Below, piece after piece: positions 62,366 to 64,000 of a stretch of 64,000 nt of DNA. The first letter of the stretch is position 1, and every line of letters starts with the position of its first letter. The stretch comes from Flavimaricola marinus (lineage in GTDB: Bacteria > Pseudomonadota > Alphaproteobacteria > Rhodobacterales > Rhodobacteraceae): positions 1,302,001-1,366,000 of the forward strand of contig NZ_FXZK01000001.1 in assembly GCF_900184895.1 (NCBI RefSeq). The letters are read 5' to 3'. Made by a program: the position numbers and the translations under genes. The notes under the pieces were generated by a model. It was not told where the DNA came from and searched no databases. It was given only the letters and a program-made list of their open reading frames with translations.

Positions 62366-64000
62366 GGCACGTCCTCGTGGGTGAATTTGGTCGAGAGATC
62401 CCATTCGCCCCGCCGCGACAGGTGATCGTAATCGCCCTCGTATTTGACGAGTTTGGGCCGGAATAGAGCCGAATATCCCTGCGACGGCATCGACCAGAGC
62501 CGCACCAGATCGCGCAGTTCGTTCCAGATGTCTTCCGGGGGCACTTGATCCAGCGGCGCAGGGATCTGATTTGGAGTGCTGCCAAGTCCGATATATGCGG
62601 CGCCCTGCACGGCGCTGGGACCGATGTCCTTGAAACCGCCTTCTTCGACCAGCGCGGCGGTGAGCAACAGTTGTTTCTCAAACGCCAGCTGCTCTTTGAT
62701 GCTGGGCGGCGCGCCGGTCTTGTAGTCGTAGATCAGCGCGCTGCCGTCGGCGGCGATGTCGATCCGGTCGGCCTTGGCCGTCAGTGTGAAATCGAGATCG
62801 GCCATCTTGGCCTCTCCCTTTTTCTCGAAAAGCTCGGGCGTGCCTTGCGCTTGGCGGGCGACCTCGGTCGTCAGGAACCAGTCGGCAACCCGCCCGATCC
62901 GCGCCCGCCAGAGATAGCGCACGGTGGGCCAAGGGCATTCGGCGTCGAGCACCTCGCCGGCGACGCGCAGTAGCGTGGCCTCGGCCTCGGCGTGATCGGG
63001 GGGCAGTTTCAACTTGAGGAACGCTTCGAACACCTTGTGCAGCACTGTGCCGCGCAGTGGGGCGTCAGGTTCTTGGCTCAGACCGTCGAGAGCGCGTAGC
63101 CTCAAAATGTAGCGGGCGTAGATGCTGTAGGGATCGCGGGTCAGCGTGCCGATTGCCGTCACCGGCAGTTCCTTGGGCCGAGACTCGACCGGTGGCCGGG
63201 GCGAGGGTCGGATGGCCGGGTCGACGCGGTCGGCGTCGGACTGCGCAATCGCGCCGGCAATCCACGGGGCGGCGCGGTTGCGCATCGCGGTCAGAGCCTC
63301 TGGCCCGTGCTGCTCTGGCAGGCCCGCCATGAGGTTCGTCAGCCGGTTTATCCACCGCGAGGCGACCGTATCGGCGTCGTCGGAGCGGATCGACCGGGTG
63401 ATCCAGACTTCAGCCCCGGCGACCGCCTGCATATAGTCGTGCGCGGAGAGTCCAATGCGCCGTTCGGGCAATAACAGACCCGCATCACGCCGCATCGTCC
63501 GGTTCAGCCAAGGGTCTGGAGCGGGCGATTCCGGCCATGTCCCTTCGTTCAAGCCGGCAAGGATCATCAGGTCAGCGCCCTGCACTCGCGCCTCCAGCGT
63601 CCCCCAGATCAAGACCTGTGGATGGCCCGCGTCGCGGTCGCGCACTTCTCCCGTCGAGAGGACGCCGTAGAACAGCGCGTTGTAGTCCTGCACGGTGAGG
63701 TCGCCGCCCGCGTCGGCGTGGAAAATCAGGTCGTCGCAGAGTGCGCGGGCCTTGCGGCCGGCGGCTTCTTCCCAGAGCTCACCGCTGCCGGGCGTGTCTG
63801 GCCCGGCACAGAACGCCTCGGTGATGCCGATGTGCTGCGCCAGATGCTCGGCCAAGGGCAGGGTGCCGGTGTTGGCGAGCCGGTCGAGCAGTCCGGCCAG
63901 CCACGCCGCCCAAGGGCGCCGGTCCTCGGCCTTGGTATCCGTGGATTCGGCGAAGGCATGCATCGTTTCCGCAGTGGGAAAAGCCACACCTTTGCGCCGC
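62362..64000 (-). CDS. addB: Double-strand break repair protein AddB, N-terminal part outside window
   Basis: About 545 C-terminal residues. The RecB-like nuclease domain has IYDYKTGAPPSIKEQ and the preceding TLTAKADRIDIAADGSAL; earlier residues match the inactivated helicase half (LMILAGLNEGTWPESPAPDPWLNRTMR). It works as a complex with AddA. The start lies past position 64000, so total length and N-terminal helicase motifs cannot be judged. Confidence 0.92.
   Translation of the reverse strand, partial: RRKGVAFPTAETMHAFAESTDTKAEDRRPWAAWLAGLLDRLANTGTLPLAEHLAQHIGITEAFCAGPDTPGSGELWEEAAGRKARALCDDLIFHADAGGDLTVQDYNALFYGVLSTGEVRDRDAGHPQVLIWGTLEARVQGADLMILAGLNEGTWPESPAPDPWLNRTMRRDAGLLLPERRIGLSAHDYMQAVAGAEVWITRSIRSDDADTVASRWINRLTNLMAGLPEQHGPEALTAMRNRAAPWIAGAIAQSDADRVDPAIRPSPRPPVESRPKELPVTAIGTLTRDPYSIYARYILRLRALDGLSQEPDAPLRGTVLHKVFEAFLKLKLPPDHAEAEATLLRVAGEVLDAECPWPTVRYLWRARIGRVADWFLTTEVARQAQGTPELFEKKGEAKMADLDFTLTAKADRIDIAADGSALIYDYKTGAPPSIKEQLAFEKQLLLTAALVEEGGFKDIGPSAVQGAAYIGLGSTPNQIPAPLDQVPPEDIWNELRDLVRLWSMPSQGYSALFRPKLVKYEGDYDHLSRRGEWDLSTKFTHEDVP

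Overview
The window is a GC-rich stretch of alphaproteobacterial chromosome, most likely from the Rhodobacteraceae (roseobacter-type). The evidence is gene content and order (rho-mnmE-mnmG-rsmG-parA-parB beside maf-aroE-coaE-dnaQ-secB, and addB-addA-trxA), the protein sequences, and dense GTG/ATG overlaps between genes. No rRNA, tRNA, insertion sequence, prophage or CRISPR array was seen. Nearly all the DNA is coding.

Layout. 1-5.1 kb: the end of an Mrp-type cation/proton antiporter gene (mrpA, cut by the window edge) and a four-gene ABC importer operon (binding protein, two permeases, ATPase). 5.4-14.5 kb: small housekeeping genes, including a GFA-family protein, GNAT-MarR-nitrilase-glutaredoxin in one overlapping operon, comF, a methyltransferase, ferrochelatase, an endonuclease/phosphatase gene interrupted by an amber codon, two L,D-transpeptidases, a CAP-domain lipoprotein and a YdeI-like protein with a C-terminal CDGSH motif. 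14.6-22 kb: an operon of three tandem ABC exporter half-transporters, a P-loop kinase-like protein and a 23S rRNA uracil methyltransferase, preceded by a leader that looks like a ribosome-stalling attenuator. 22-40.8 kb: cca, two Nudix genes, hslO, a damaged GGDEF gene, argG, an aminotransferase/sulfotransferase pair, msrA, a PfkB kinase, maeB, mutS, grpE, hrcA, rph, rdgB and hemW.

40.8-51.3 kb looks like the chromosomal replication origin region. parB, parA, rsmG, mnmG, mnmE, rho and hemJ all read leftward. maf, aroE, coaE and dnaQ all read rightward. Between them lies the only gene-free stretch over 300 bases: an AT-rich segment with a perfect DnaA box, several near-matches and three GANTC sites. 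Two perfect 16-bp parS palindromes lie in the mnmG and rsmG 5' regions, 3-5 kb from this segment.

51.3-64 kb: secB, fxsA, a Tim44-domain gene, mltA, an Smr-domain gene, an MFS transporter, hslU and hslV split by an oppositely oriented BrnA-like antitoxin gene, trxA, addA and the start-truncated addB.

The observations most worth a second look are the leader peptide and mutually exclusive hairpins before the triple ABC exporter operon, the oriC candidate with parS sites, the orphan BrnA-like gene inside hslVU, the YdeI-CDGSH fusion, two decayed genes (amber codon; internal deletion with frameshift) and a small dispersed intergenic repeat.
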